NCBI GenBank assembly: GCA_002418685.1
Contig: DIEP01000118.1
Location: 3,281-14,193, forward strand
DNA from: Ignavibacteria bacterium UBA5771
GTDB taxonomy: Bacteria; Bacteroidota; Ignavibacteria; Kapaibacteriales; UBA2268
Length of the DNA stretch: 10,913 bases
Direction: 5' to 3'
The position numbers and the translations under genes are program-made. Shown here in pieces: positions 1 to 6,576 of this stretch (positions are counted from its first letter, which is position 1; each line of letters starts with the position of its first letter). The notes under the pieces are model-generated. The model was not told the DNA's origin, ran no database searches, and was given only the letters and a program-made list of their open reading frames with translations.

Positions 1-111
1 ACTCTGATTCCCGCCACTACCTTGATCAGAGGGTGGAGAGAAAGAACGAGTATTGTCATCAAAAGATTTGCTATTATTCGCTCCTGAAAATTGAGATAAG
101 GTTGATGCGAG
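1..111 (-). other. Unresolved open reading frame at the left edge
   Basis: On the minus strand a frame is open for 37 codons, from just after an in-frame TGA (complement of 112-114) to the window edge. It reads as a Ser/Asn/Gly-rich stretch containing SFDDNTRSFSPPSDQGSGG, the kind of sequence seen in flexible linkers. It has no ATG, GTG or TTG, so it cannot start here as an ordinary gene. A separate minus-strand frame begins at an ATG overlapping the end of rfbA (MKMNNWQFLTRIN...) and stops after 21 residues. A frameshift joining the two is possible but unproven. The plus strand also has short open frames here, so this may be non-coding. Confidence 0.15.
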
Positions 112-125
112 TCAAGAATTGCCAA

Positions 126-998
126 TTATTCATTTTCATTAGCAATTTTTTGGCAATATTTTTTGTAATCGCATTCAGGTAGAAAATCGATGATTCGATT
201 GAAGTCCGATAAGGTGATAAAATTTTGATTCAAAGCAATTTCTTCAATGCAAGCGATTTGCCGTCCTTGCCTTTTTTCGATAGCTCGGACAAACATTCCC
301 GCCTCCAATAGATTTTCAGGTGTGCCTGTGTCGAACCAAGCAATTCCTCTGCCCATTATTGTTATGTCCAAACAATTGTCCTGGAGATATTGCTTTTGAA
401 TATCAGTTATTTCCAATTCACCACGACCGCTCGGCTGCTGGCTTTTTGCAATTTCAGATACTTTGCTATCAAAAATATAGATACCCGATATTGCATAATT
501 TGATTTAGGATGTATTGGCTTTTCTTCAATTGATAGAACCTTATTATCCTTGCCTATTTCCACAACTCCATAATTATTTGGACTCTGAACATTATAGCCA
601 AAGATCCAACCACCGCGATTATTTGCAATTGCCGAGCGCAAAAAATCTAATTTGCCATAAAATATATTATCGCCTAAAATCAAGCAGACTTGATCATCTC
701 CAATAAAATCTTCTGCAATAATGAATGCTTCTGCAATACCATTTGGTTGTGCTTGCATTGCATATTGCAAATTCAATCCCAAATGGCTTCCATCACCGAA
801 TAATTTTCTGAAATTGCTCGAATCTTGTGGCGTTGTGATTATTAGAATTTCTCTTATTCCCGCAAGCATCAGCGTGGAAAGTGGATAATAAATCAGTGGC
901 TTATCGTAAACTATCAGTAATTGCTTGCTCTGAGCTTTTGTAGCAGGAAAAAGTCTTGTTCCATTCCCTCCCGCAAGTATTATTCCTTTGGTAATCAT
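126..998 (-). CDS. rfbA: Glucose-1-phosphate thymidylyltransferase (RfbA/RmlA)
   Basis: This cytoplasmic enzyme makes dTDP-glucose from glucose 1-phosphate and dTTP, the first step towards dTDP-L-rhamnose and related sugars for surface polysaccharides. The 290 residues match the usual family length. The N-terminal nucleotide-binding signature GGNGTRLFPAT (10-20) is followed by SKQLLIVYDKPLIYYPLST (24-42) with the catalytic-type Lys25. LGDNIFYG (108-115) supplies the metal-binding Asp110, EEKP is at 158-161, RGELEITD at 192-199, and WFDTGTPENLL (221-231) supplies the second Asp223. All expected motifs are intact. The ATG follows the stop of the upstream solute-binding protein gene by one base, so translation is probably coupled. 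The usual partners rfbB, rfbC and rfbD are not seen on either side within the window, although only 125 bases lie downstream. Assignment is secure; the pathway end product cannot be told. Confidence 0.96.
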   Translation of the reverse strand: MITKGIILAGGNGTRLFPATKAQSKQLLIVYDKPLIYYPLSTLMLAGIREILIITTPQDSSNFRKLFGDGSHLGLNLQYAMQAQPNGIAEAFIIAEDFIGDDQVCLILGDNIFYGKLDFLRSAIANNRGGWIFGYNVQSPNNYGVVEIGKDNKVLSIEEKPIHPKSNYAISGIYIFDSKVSEIAKSQQPSGRGELEITDIQKQYLQDNCLDITIMGRGIAWFDTGTPENLLEAGMFVRAIEKRQGRQIACIEEIALNQNFITLSDFNRIIDFLPECDYKKYCQKIANENE

Positions 999-999
999 T

Positions 1000-2265
1000 T
1001 TAATTTGTTAATTGAGTTCCTTTCGTAATATTTTTTCCATCCATCCCCGAAACCCTTAATTGAGCATCGTCGAGTGCTTCCTGGGCAGTTTGTTCGCCAT
1101 ATATTGCTTTGACAGCGGCATTTTCAAGTATTGCTTCAATATCCAGCCATTTTGGATTGACAGGCGTCATCTTTGCAAATTTCAATTGTTCTGCAAATGT
1201 TTTTCTATAAGGATGATTCTGATAAAATTGGTCATTATAAAAATTTTTATCAGCAGGAAAGCCTGCTTCATTGATTTTTTTGCAAAATTCAATTGCATTT
1301 TTGCCATCAGTCATATATTTAACAAATTTTTTTGATAAATCATAATTCTTTGTCTTCGAACTTATTGAAATATATTCTCCACCGGCGAATGAAACTCCCG
1401 AATGACCATTGATTGCAGGAATCAGCGATATTCCGAAGTCAAGCGATGGATTTTCCCTTTGAATTTGATCCAAAAGCCAGGCACCTGAAATGTAATATGC
1501 TATCTTGCCCTGCGAAAAAGAATTATCCAATTGCTTCTGCGTCTCGATAAAGCCATTCTGTGCCAATTGGACGTATAAATCTAAGGCTGCTACGTTTTTC
1601 GGAGAATTCAAATGAATATTGCCCGTGCTATCAAACAAATCTCCCCCATTCGACCAGAAAAATATTATAATATTTTTATATAATCGATGAGCATCACTCC
1701 CGATGGCACCATAAGCATAAATATTTTCCAATGAATTGATTGCGGGGGCATCTGCCAGGATTGAGTTGAATGATTTTGGTGGCTCAGTTGAAATACCTGC
1801 CTTCCGAAGAATATCGCGATTATAAAATAAAACCCGCGTATCAACAATCCAAGGCATTGCATATAGATTGCCATCCCAAATCGACGGTGCTTGCGAGAAC
1901 TCTATATATTTCGCGAATTCCATACTATCGGGATCGAGCTTATGCAAAACACCCGAACTTGAAAATTGGGCAACCCAATCAGAACCTAATTCGAGAACAT
2001 CAGGAGCAGTCCCTGAATTGAATGCAGCGTAAAGCTTGGTCTTGCCATCATTCCAACTTAATTCGGTTATTTTGACTTTGCAATTATTTGCTTTTTCAAA
2101 AGAAGCAACGATTGAATCCAGAATTTTTCTTTGATAGGGTTCGCTCCAAAAGTGCCAAAAAGTTATTGTATTCTTATCGTTGGTATTATTATTTGTGCAA
2201 CCATTGATATTTAATATAGTTATTGCAATAATAAATGCGAATAATATTTTATATTTCACTTTCAT
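1000..2265 (-). CDS. Lipoprotein ABC-transporter solute-binding protein, sugar type (family 1)
   Basis: The product is predicted to be a membrane-anchored binding protein that captures a sugar or related solute for an ABC importer. Residues 1-22 form a lipoprotein signal peptide ending in the lipobox NING with Cys23. The mature part begins TFWHFWSEPYQ (35-45), typical of the MalE/UgpB-like family. It continues with SGTAPDVLELGSDWVAQF (84-101), YAMPWIVDTRVLFYNRD (135-151) and a C-terminal AGGEYISISSKT stretch. At 421 residues it has the normal length. It is first in a leftward unit with rfbA, with one base between the two genes. No permease or ATPase gene is visible next to it, which is unusual because this family normally sits beside two permease genes. 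The substrate cannot be inferred. A -7-like box lies upstream at 2289-2296. Confidence is high for the fold and lower for a transport role. Confidence 0.9.
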   Translation of the reverse strand: MKVKYKILFAFIIAITILNINGCTNNNTNDKNTITFWHFWSEPYQRKILDSIVASFEKANNCKVKITELSWNDGKTKLYAAFNSGTAPDVLELGSDWVAQFSSSGVLHKLDPDSMEFAKYIEFSQAPSIWDGNLYAMPWIVDTRVLFYNRDILRKAGISTEPPKSFNSILADAPAINSLENIYAYGAIGSDAHRLYKNIIIFFWSNGGDLFDSTGNIHLNSPKNVAALDLYVQLAQNGFIETQKQLDNSFSQGKIAYYISGAWLLDQIQRENPSLDFGISLIPAINGHSGVSFAGGEYISISSKTKNYDLSKKFVKYMTDGKNAIEFCKKINEAGFPADKNFYNDQFYQNHPYRKTFAEQLKFAKMTPVNPKWLDIEAILENAAVKAIYGEQTAQEALDDAQLRVSGMDGKNITKGTQLTN

Positions 2266-2288
2266 CTGAAATGTGTTTTGTAAAATAT

Positions 2289-2296
2289 CAAAAATA
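2289..2296 (-). promoter_or_regulatory. Possible -7 promoter box for the solute-binding protein / rfbA unit
   Basis: The minus strand reads TATTTTTG, an exact match to the Bacteroidota -7 consensus TAnnTTTG, 23 bases before the start codon at 2265. I see no convincing TTG-type -33 element at the expected distance. In such AT-rich DNA a chance match is possible. Confidence 0.35.
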
Positions 2297-2329
2297 AGAC
2301 AAAAAAATGATTAAAATATGATATTTAAG

Positions 2330-2337
2330 TAAATTTG
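2330..2337 (+). promoter_or_regulatory. Possible -7 promoter box for the TSUP transporter
   Basis: TAAATTTG matches the Bacteroidota -7 consensus and ends only seven bases before the ATG at 2345. If it is used, transcription would begin almost at the start codon, giving a leaderless or nearly leaderless mRNA. No clear -33 element is seen. The same octamer occurs on the minus strand upstream of the STAND ATPase gene. Confidence 0.35.
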
Positions 2338-2344
2338 TAATTCT

Positions 2345-3130
2345 ATGCAAATTGAATATTTAATTCTGTTTATAATTGGATCAATTGCAGGTGTCCTTTC
2401 GGGATTATTTGGAATCGGAGGGGGTATTGTCATTGTTCCTTCGCTAGTTTATTTTCTTGGATTCTCATTAATAAAAGCAAATGGCACATCACTCGCTGCA
2501 TTGCTAATGCCCGTTGCTATTTTTGCTGTTCTACAATATTGGAAGGCGGGTTATTTACGGGTAAAAACTTCTGCATTAATTGCACTGGGAATCGTAATTG
2601 GAGTGATTTTCGGTAGTGAAATAGCACTTTCCATCCCCTCAACGATATTGAAGCAACTGTATGAGTTTTTTTTAATTTACGTAAGCATTTCATTCACTGG
2701 AATTTATGAAGTGATTCGTGTGAAATTATTCAAATTGCCTCCATCCAAAAAGCATTCCGAAAATGAAAATTATAATATATTTGCAATGATTTCGCTGGGT
2801 ATCTTCGCAGGAGTATTAGCGGGATTATTCGGCATTGGAGGCGGACTCATCATTGTTCCTGCGTTGATTGGTATATTTCATTATCCGACAAAACTTGCCA
2901 CTGCCAGCTCGCTTGGTGCTTTGCTTCTTCCTGTGGGATTGCCCGGTGTAATAGTTTATTATAATGCAGGGCAATTGGATATTCTTTCTGCTGCAATTGT
3001 TGCACTTGGAATTGTGATAGGTTCAATATTTGGGGCAAAAATCGCGATCAATTTACCAAGCAAAACCGTGAAGCAGTATTTTGGAGCATTTATACTGCTT
3101 GTTGCAATTGATTTCATCTTTTTCAGTTAA
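2345..3130 (+). CDS. TauE/SafE (TSUP) family membrane transporter
   Basis: This is an inner-membrane protein of the sulfite exporter TauE/SafE family, whose members move sulfite, sulfonates, thiosulfate or other small organic anions. The 261 residues are almost entirely hydrophobic, consistent with about eight membrane helices. Two similar halves are visible with an exact offset of 140 residues. GLFGIGGGIVIVPSL (20-34) repeats as GLFGIGGGLIIVPAL (160-174). ALGIVIG-IFG...PS...KQ (80-104) repeats at 220-244. A charged loop, KLPPSKKHSENENY (130-143), separates the halves. The GIGGG-plus-Pro motif is characteristic of the family. The gene is divergent from the solute-binding protein gene. No sulfur-metabolism gene lies nearby, so the substrate is unknown. 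The ATG at 2345 is favoured because the first helix begins immediately after it. Confidence 0.92.
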   Translation: MQIEYLILFIIGSIAGVLSGLFGIGGGIVIVPSLVYFLGFSLIKANGTSLAALLMPVAIFAVLQYWKAGYLRVKTSALIALGIVIGVIFGSEIALSIPSTILKQLYEFFLIYVSISFTGIYEVIRVKLFKLPPSKKHSENENYNIFAMISLGIFAGVLAGLFGIGGGLIIVPALIGIFHYPTKLATASSLGALLLPVGLPGVIVYYNAGQLDILSAAIVALGIVIGSIFGAKIAINLPSKTVKQYFGAFILLVAIDFIFFS

Positions 3131-3191
3131 AAAATCACAATATATAATTTATAAAACTGTTGGAAATGCAGATTTGCATTCTATAATCATT

Positions 3192-3212
3192 TGAATTTTC
3201 GAATTCATTTTT
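3192..3212 (+). terminator. Weak terminator-like hairpin after the TSUP gene
   Basis: TGAATT and AATTCA form a 6-bp stem around a TTCG loop and are followed directly by five T residues. The stem is AT-rich and lies 61 bases after the stop codon, so termination strength is doubtful. The stable TTCG loop and T-run are the supporting points. Confidence 0.3.
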
Positions 3213-3358
3213 GCAATTGAGACAAATACAAAATATATATGCTCATTATTCCCATAATTAATTAAAATGCAAAATAATCGAAATTTTGGATCATAATGAA
3301 TAAATAACCTAGATTTTTCACAGTGTGTAATATTTTATGCAAAAGATAAAAAATAATA

Positions 3359-3404
3359 AAAAAAATGATAAATAAAATAAAAAAAAGACAAAAAAATGAT
3401 AAAT
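3359..3404. repeat. Direct repeat in an A-tract, two copies 31 bp apart
   Basis: The 15-mer AAAAAAATGATAAAT occurs at 3359-3373 and again at 3390-3404, just upstream of the putative -7 box of the lipoprotein genes. The 16-mer AAGACAAAAAAATGAT that overlaps the second copy (3385-3400) is also present at 2296-2311 in the divergent promoter region. Low complexity makes chance or slippage plausible. Confidence 0.4.
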
Positions 3405-3410
3405 TCTTTT

Positions 3411-3418
3411 TATTTTTG
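3411..3418 (+). promoter_or_regulatory. Possible -7 promoter box for the lipoprotein cluster
   Basis: TATTTTTG exactly matches TAnnTTTG and would give a leader of roughly 55-60 bases before the ATG at 3480. It lies directly after the A-rich repeat tract. A -33 TTG-type element is not evident. Confidence 0.35.
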
Positions 3419-3479
3419 TTTTTATAAAATAGTGATAATAGTTAAATAAATTTTTAAGAATTTGAAAAAATAAAGATAA

Positions 3480-4256
3480 ATGAAAAAAATATTTTTTGGA
3501 TTCATTATTTTGAGTGTCTTATTTAGTGGAGGATGTAATTTGGATTCTCCTGTAAATGGACATTTCAATTTACCGACAGGGTTATTAACAAGTGGTGGGT
3601 CCTTTAATGACACTACTAATATATCCGCCCTAATAATAGTACAGGGTATTTCCGGTTACGATTCGAGAGAAAGCATAATAGAAAGTGGCTATGCGATGAC
3701 TTATTTTTGCAATTCTGATGATTTTATTGATGTTTCTTCTGTTGCAGTAAACGATAATCAGCTATTAAAAATTGACGATTTAACAGGAACTTATGGGGGC
3801 GCCATTGAATATCCGAAAACAGATCCCCGAAATATTATGTGGTATGCAATGGGTTATTTGGGAGGCAACTTAATTGATACATTTCAGGTTGTTGAGCCAA
3901 TGACTTTGACAAATATTAATTATTTGGATCGAATTAACAAGAATCAAGGGTATGTAATAAATTACATAGGTTCTAATGGCGGAATTCTTTACGTAAAAAT
4001 TAGTTATGGTCCTCGATGTGCTTCATATCCTGATTCAGTTCTTTCAGGTATTGAAACTATTGCTTTTCAAGTCCCCGATAATGGCAATTTTACAATAACC
4101 CCTGAAATATTATCAACACTACCAAGTGATCAATATTACGATTTGTCTATTGAGCATCGGAGCTATTCAACAGAACCTTATAATGGTCACTATATTGGTA
4201 AATGTAGTTTATTTAGGACTTTTACATCTTTTTATCTTATTAGCAATAGTAATTGA
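3480..4256 (+). CDS. Predicted lipoprotein of unknown function, tandem family member 1
   Basis: I do not recognise a named family. Residues 1-18 are a lipoprotein signal peptide with lipobox FSGG and Cys19, so the 258-residue product should be lipid-anchored in the envelope, probably the outer membrane. The rest is rich in alternating hydrophobic/polar stretches with many Tyr, Asn, Asp and Ser, suggesting an all-beta domain. Motifs shared with the next two genes are VAVND (88-92), Trp121, IDTFQVVEP (132-140), YVINYI (158-163), NGNFTITPEILSTLP (201-215) and YDLSIEHRSYST (220-231). Several fall at the same residue numbers as in the second gene. It is the first of three genes in the same direction, behind a -7-like box, and is followed by the second after 38 bases. 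Role unknown. Confidence 0.85.
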   Translation: MKKIFFGFIILSVLFSGGCNLDSPVNGHFNLPTGLLTSGGSFNDTTNISALIIVQGISGYDSRESIIESGYAMTYFCNSDDFIDVSSVAVNDNQLLKIDDLTGTYGGAIEYPKTDPRNIMWYAMGYLGGNLIDTFQVVEPMTLTNINYLDRINKNQGYVINYIGSNGGILYVKISYGPRCASYPDSVLSGIETIAFQVPDNGNFTITPEILSTLPSDQYYDLSIEHRSYSTEPYNGHYIGKCSLFRTFTSFYLISNSN

Positions 4257-4294
4257 AAATTATAATATTTTCATTTTAATTATAATAAGGTTAG

Positions 4295-5062
4295 ATGATG
4301 AAATCAATTATTTCTAAAATCCCCGTCCTCATTGCAGTTATCTTTTTTCAAAGTTGTGATCAAGAAAATGTTACAAACCCAAAAAATGATAACCAAATTG
4401 GTAATCCAATGCTTGCATTCATAAATGTAGATGGCCAGTCAGCTTATATTTACTCTATGATGATAAGAACTATCGCTAATACGGGCGAGTATTCTGATTC
4501 TTACCAAGAATATTCATACTTTTATGATGAATCTGGTCATCCTCTTTTAGCTCAATCTGTCACTTTGAATGATATTTCTTTGAACCGACCAATTGACACA
4601 AAAGTAATTCCTTTTGATGGGTCTTCGCATATTTGGAATGTTATCGCAGATTCACCTCTGATAAGTTACTCTGATACAATTAATTCAATTAATACTTTCA
4701 CGATTACTCAACCCCGTTCTTTCATTGATACAATTCATAAAAGTAATGCTTTCAATATTCAATATACTCCTATTGCAGAGGTCGATAGTGTGTTTATCAT
4801 GCTTGAAACCGATAATTTTATTGCACATTATCGTGTAGATTCTACAATTAATGCGGATTCTCCTGATATAAACAAATATATTAAGATACCAAATACAGGG
4901 TTTTATACTGTGCCATCTTCATTACTTGCTTCATTCCCCGATAAAGGTATTTTAAAAATTAGTGTAGTCGCTTCAAGAACAAAGACAAAAACTATAAATA
5001 ATAAGAGCTTTCTAGTGGCCACATTAACAGCATGTATTACATATTCTGTTTTTTATAATTAA
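4295..5062 (+). CDS. Predicted lipoprotein of unknown function, tandem family member 2
   Basis: This 255-residue protein has a signal peptide ending in lipobox FFQS with Cys21, so it should be lipid-anchored. It has no recognisable enzyme motif. It appears to be a diverged paralogue of the preceding gene: VTLND (89-93), Trp114, INTFTITQP (132-140), FNIQYT (153-158), TGFYTVPSSLLASFP (201-215) and LKISVVASRTKT (220-231) align colinearly, several at identical residue numbers. The composition (Tyr, Ser, Thr, Asn, Asp) and alternating pattern suggest beta strands. Two adjacent ATGs (4295 and 4298) are possible starts and only a weak purine-rich AAGG lies upstream. The 38-base gap to the preceding gene suggests one transcript. 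Function unknown; a surface or adhesion-like role would be a guess. Confidence 0.84.
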   Translation: MMKSIISKIPVLIAVIFFQSCDQENVTNPKNDNQIGNPMLAFINVDGQSAYIYSMMIRTIANTGEYSDSYQEYSYFYDESGHPLLAQSVTLNDISLNRPIDTKVIPFDGSSHIWNVIADSPLISYSDTINSINTFTITQPRSFIDTIHKSNAFNIQYTPIAEVDSVFIMLETDNFIAHYRVDSTINADSPDINKYIKIPNTGFYTVPSSLLASFPDKGILKISVVASRTKTKTINNKSFLVATLTACITYSVFYN

Positions 5063-5089
5063 AAAAATAGTGAGAAAGTGAATAATATT

Positions 5090-5185
5090 ATGAAAAAATT
5101 TAAATTTTTAAAAAGGAATGAATATAATGGTAATTCAAACACTTTTTTTGTCAAAATATTACAACCATCAGCAGAATGTCAATAA
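5090..5185 (+). CDS. Doubtful small ORF between two lipoprotein genes
   Basis: An ATG at 5090 opens 31 codons ending in TAA, with a very basic start (MKKFKFLKRN) and a C-terminal FFVKILQPSAECQ. It lies in the 157-base gap between the second and third lipoprotein genes. It has no signal peptide, recognisable motif or clear ribosome-binding site. It could be a real micro-protein, a remnant of a decayed paralogue, or chance. I lean to chance or remnant. Confidence 0.15.
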   Translation: MKKFKFLKRNEYNGNSNTFFVKILQPSAECQ

Positions 5186-5219
5186 TTTTATATTTATAAT
5201 AAATTAACGAGTATTGAAA

Positions 5220-6080
5220 ATGAACAGGATAAAAATAATTTTCGTTGTGCTACTATCAGCGACATTGTATTCCTGCGACAATTTTGTTTCAAATGGACCT
5301 ACAAAATCAAAATATCAGAAATTTTCAGATCAAATTTCAGATTTGACAGGTAATTACTATACAGAGGACCAACTAAAACAAATGTACGATAATAACAATT
5401 TAGCGGGAGTGATCGTTTTTCGTAAAGAATACAGGAATGATTATACCCTCACAGGTAATATTCATGCGCTTGAATATGTGCCTTGGGACGGTTATGAAAA
5501 TGATTGTCAAGCAGTATTTTTCAATCCAGGAACTTATGAGAATATAAATTTGAATAGCTTTGTTGTTAATGCCATTCAGATGTGGCAATATCAGACGGGT
5601 TATTTTACACCTTATAAAGCAATTGAACTTTACATGGGGAATGGATATAATAAGTATGTTATTGAATCAAATAATGCAGTTCCCAATACAATCGATTCTG
5701 TTATGTTTGCAAATGAATTACGGATCACTAATTTCAAAAGAGGTGATACCTTATTTATAGCAGATACAAGCGGAGACAACCGTTATTTATTACAGTGGAC
5801 TGACGGTGCTCCTGATGGAAAGGTTAAAATAGAACTTGATAAAACAGACACTTATCTTGATACACTTACGCATGATACAATGACAGGATTTAGTTTAATC
5901 ATCGATAATTCTCATAGTTTTTATCTTTATAATAGATTGCTGTATCATCTAGAATTGGATGGTTATTATGATCTTACTGTTACGTGTTATGAGCCACATA
6001 TCAAGAATTTATCAAATGGGAATCAGCTCATCGTTGTAGGAATGTCCCAATATACAACCACCGTCTATTTAAAACATTAA
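5220..6080 (+). CDS. Predicted lipoprotein of unknown function, tandem family member 3
   Basis: From the ATG at 5220 the product has 286 residues. A TTG two codons upstream (5214) is also in frame, but the ATG gives a normal signal peptide, with lipobox LYS and Cys19. The protein is the most diverged of the three but keeps the family layout: INLNS (109-113), IDSVMFANELRITNF (158-172), RYLLQWT (188-194), SHSFYLYNRLLYHLE (231-245) and YDLTVTCYEPH (250-260). It is longer because of an N-terminal insertion with YTEDQLKQMYDNNNLAGV (47-64), which may be helical. The gene is followed 30 bases after its stop by a strong terminator, marking the probable end of the lipoprotein unit. The 157-base gap upstream leaves room for its own promoter. 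Function unknown. Confidence 0.84.
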   Translation: MNRIKIIFVVLLSATLYSCDNFVSNGPTKSKYQKFSDQISDLTGNYYTEDQLKQMYDNNNLAGVIVFRKEYRNDYTLTGNIHALEYVPWDGYENDCQAVFFNPGTYENINLNSFVVNAIQMWQYQTGYFTPYKAIELYMGNGYNKYVIESNNAVPNTIDSVMFANELRITNFKRGDTLFIADTSGDNRYLLQWTDGAPDGKVKIELDKTDTYLDTLTHDTMTGFSLIIDNSHSFYLYNRLLYHLELDGYYDLTVTCYEPHIKNLSNGNQLIVVGMSQYTTTVYLKH

Positions 6081-6110
6081 TGCAATTCAAAAATTATTGA
6101 AAGATTTCAG

Positions 6111-6143
6111 CCTTCCGAAGTTTGAATCCTTCGGAAGGTTTTT
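6111..6143 (+). terminator. Intrinsic terminator after the lipoprotein cluster
   Basis: CCTTCCGAAG (6111-6120) and CTTCGGAAGG (6129-6138) form a perfect 10-bp stem with an 8-base loop, followed at once by TTTTT. This is the clearest rho-independent terminator in the window and ends the unit of three lipoprotein genes. The stem itself is symmetrical, but on the minus strand it is not followed by a comparable T-run, so it should work mainly rightward. Confidence 0.88.
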
Positions 6144-6576
6144 ATATATTGCAGTTTTCTTGATTTTTCACTTTTCACAGCATTGCAGTAATTGAATCTA
6201 TATGGCTACCCTATCCAAGCAACGCAGTGTATCTTTTAGATTGCTTCGGGATAAAAGTCTCTTGCAATACTTGCTCTCCATCATTGCAAGCAAATACTCT
6301 TGGGAAGCAATTCCATCTATCCATTTTCAAATTTTTACATTTTTAGCAATATTAGGATGACTATCCTTTTCTTGCTGTTACTTCTTTGATCATTCTTTCA
6401 TTGTTGTTTATGCAAATAGGGGTTGAGTGGTTTATTAAATTTCACTTAAATAAACAGTTTAATTCATTTAAACGTTATTAATGATTAGGGAACAAATGCG
6501 TTCATACTCTTTTTCCCATATTTTAGGTATGATTTTTGAATGACACATTTTTTGATTTGCAATTTGGAAAATTAAT
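6144..6576. other. Intergenic region with a palindromic repeat
   Basis: This gap of about 430 bases lies between the terminator and the next gene. Its left half looks less AT-rich than its surroundings and holds the palindromic element at 6240-6311. Its right half contains a weak inverted repeat, GTTTAA (6457-6462) with TTAAAC (6468-6473). I see no tRNA, no exact -7 box for the gene at 6577 and no credible conserved gene. Confidence 0.6.
6240..6311. repeat. Degenerate REP-like intergenic palindromic element
   Basis: Two nested pairs of 8-base arms are perfectly complementary. The outer pair is ATTGCTTC (6240-6247) with GAAGCAAT (6304-6311). The inner pair is CTTGCAAT (6261-6268) with ATTGCAAG (6283-6290). 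The spacers between outer and inner arms are 13 bases on both sides and do not pair; the centre is 14 bases. The wording resembles the widespread bacterial intergenic repeat built from TCATTGCGAG...GAAGCAATC, here in an AT-shifted form. It could fold as a hairpin in RNA or a cruciform in DNA. It is probably a decayed mobile repeat copy; the family assignment is from memory of the motif, not from a search. Confidence 0.6.

Larger units (their letters stand above)
3131..3479. other. A-rich intergenic region between the TSUP gene and the lipoprotein cluster
   Basis: These 349 bases hold no credible gene. They contain a small inverted repeat AATGCA-GATT-TGCATT (3165-3180) and a terminator-like hairpin at 3192-3212. 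An A-rich tract from about 3350 to 3400 includes a 15-base direct repeat, and a -7-like box lies at 3411-3418. The A-rich tract could act as an upstream promoter element for the lipoprotein genes. Confidence 0.6.

Noticed and set aside
1060..2021. Plus-strand and alternative minus-strand open frames inside the solute-binding protein gene
   Set aside because: They overlap a full-length family protein and have no starts, motifs or composition of their own.
3350..3410. A-rich direct repeats as a CRISPR or other repeat array
   Set aside because: There are only two short low-complexity copies without unique spacers, and no cas genes are present.
5214..5219. TTG at 5214 as the start of the third lipoprotein
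   Set aside because: An ATG two codons later gives a normal lipoprotein signal peptide, and no ribosome-binding site favours the TTG.
6202..6360. A 52-residue open frame (MATLSKQRSVSF...) on the plus strand in the intergenic gap
   Set aside because: It runs straight through the palindromic repeat, has no ribosome-binding site, and translations of such repeats commonly yield spurious hypothetical proteins.
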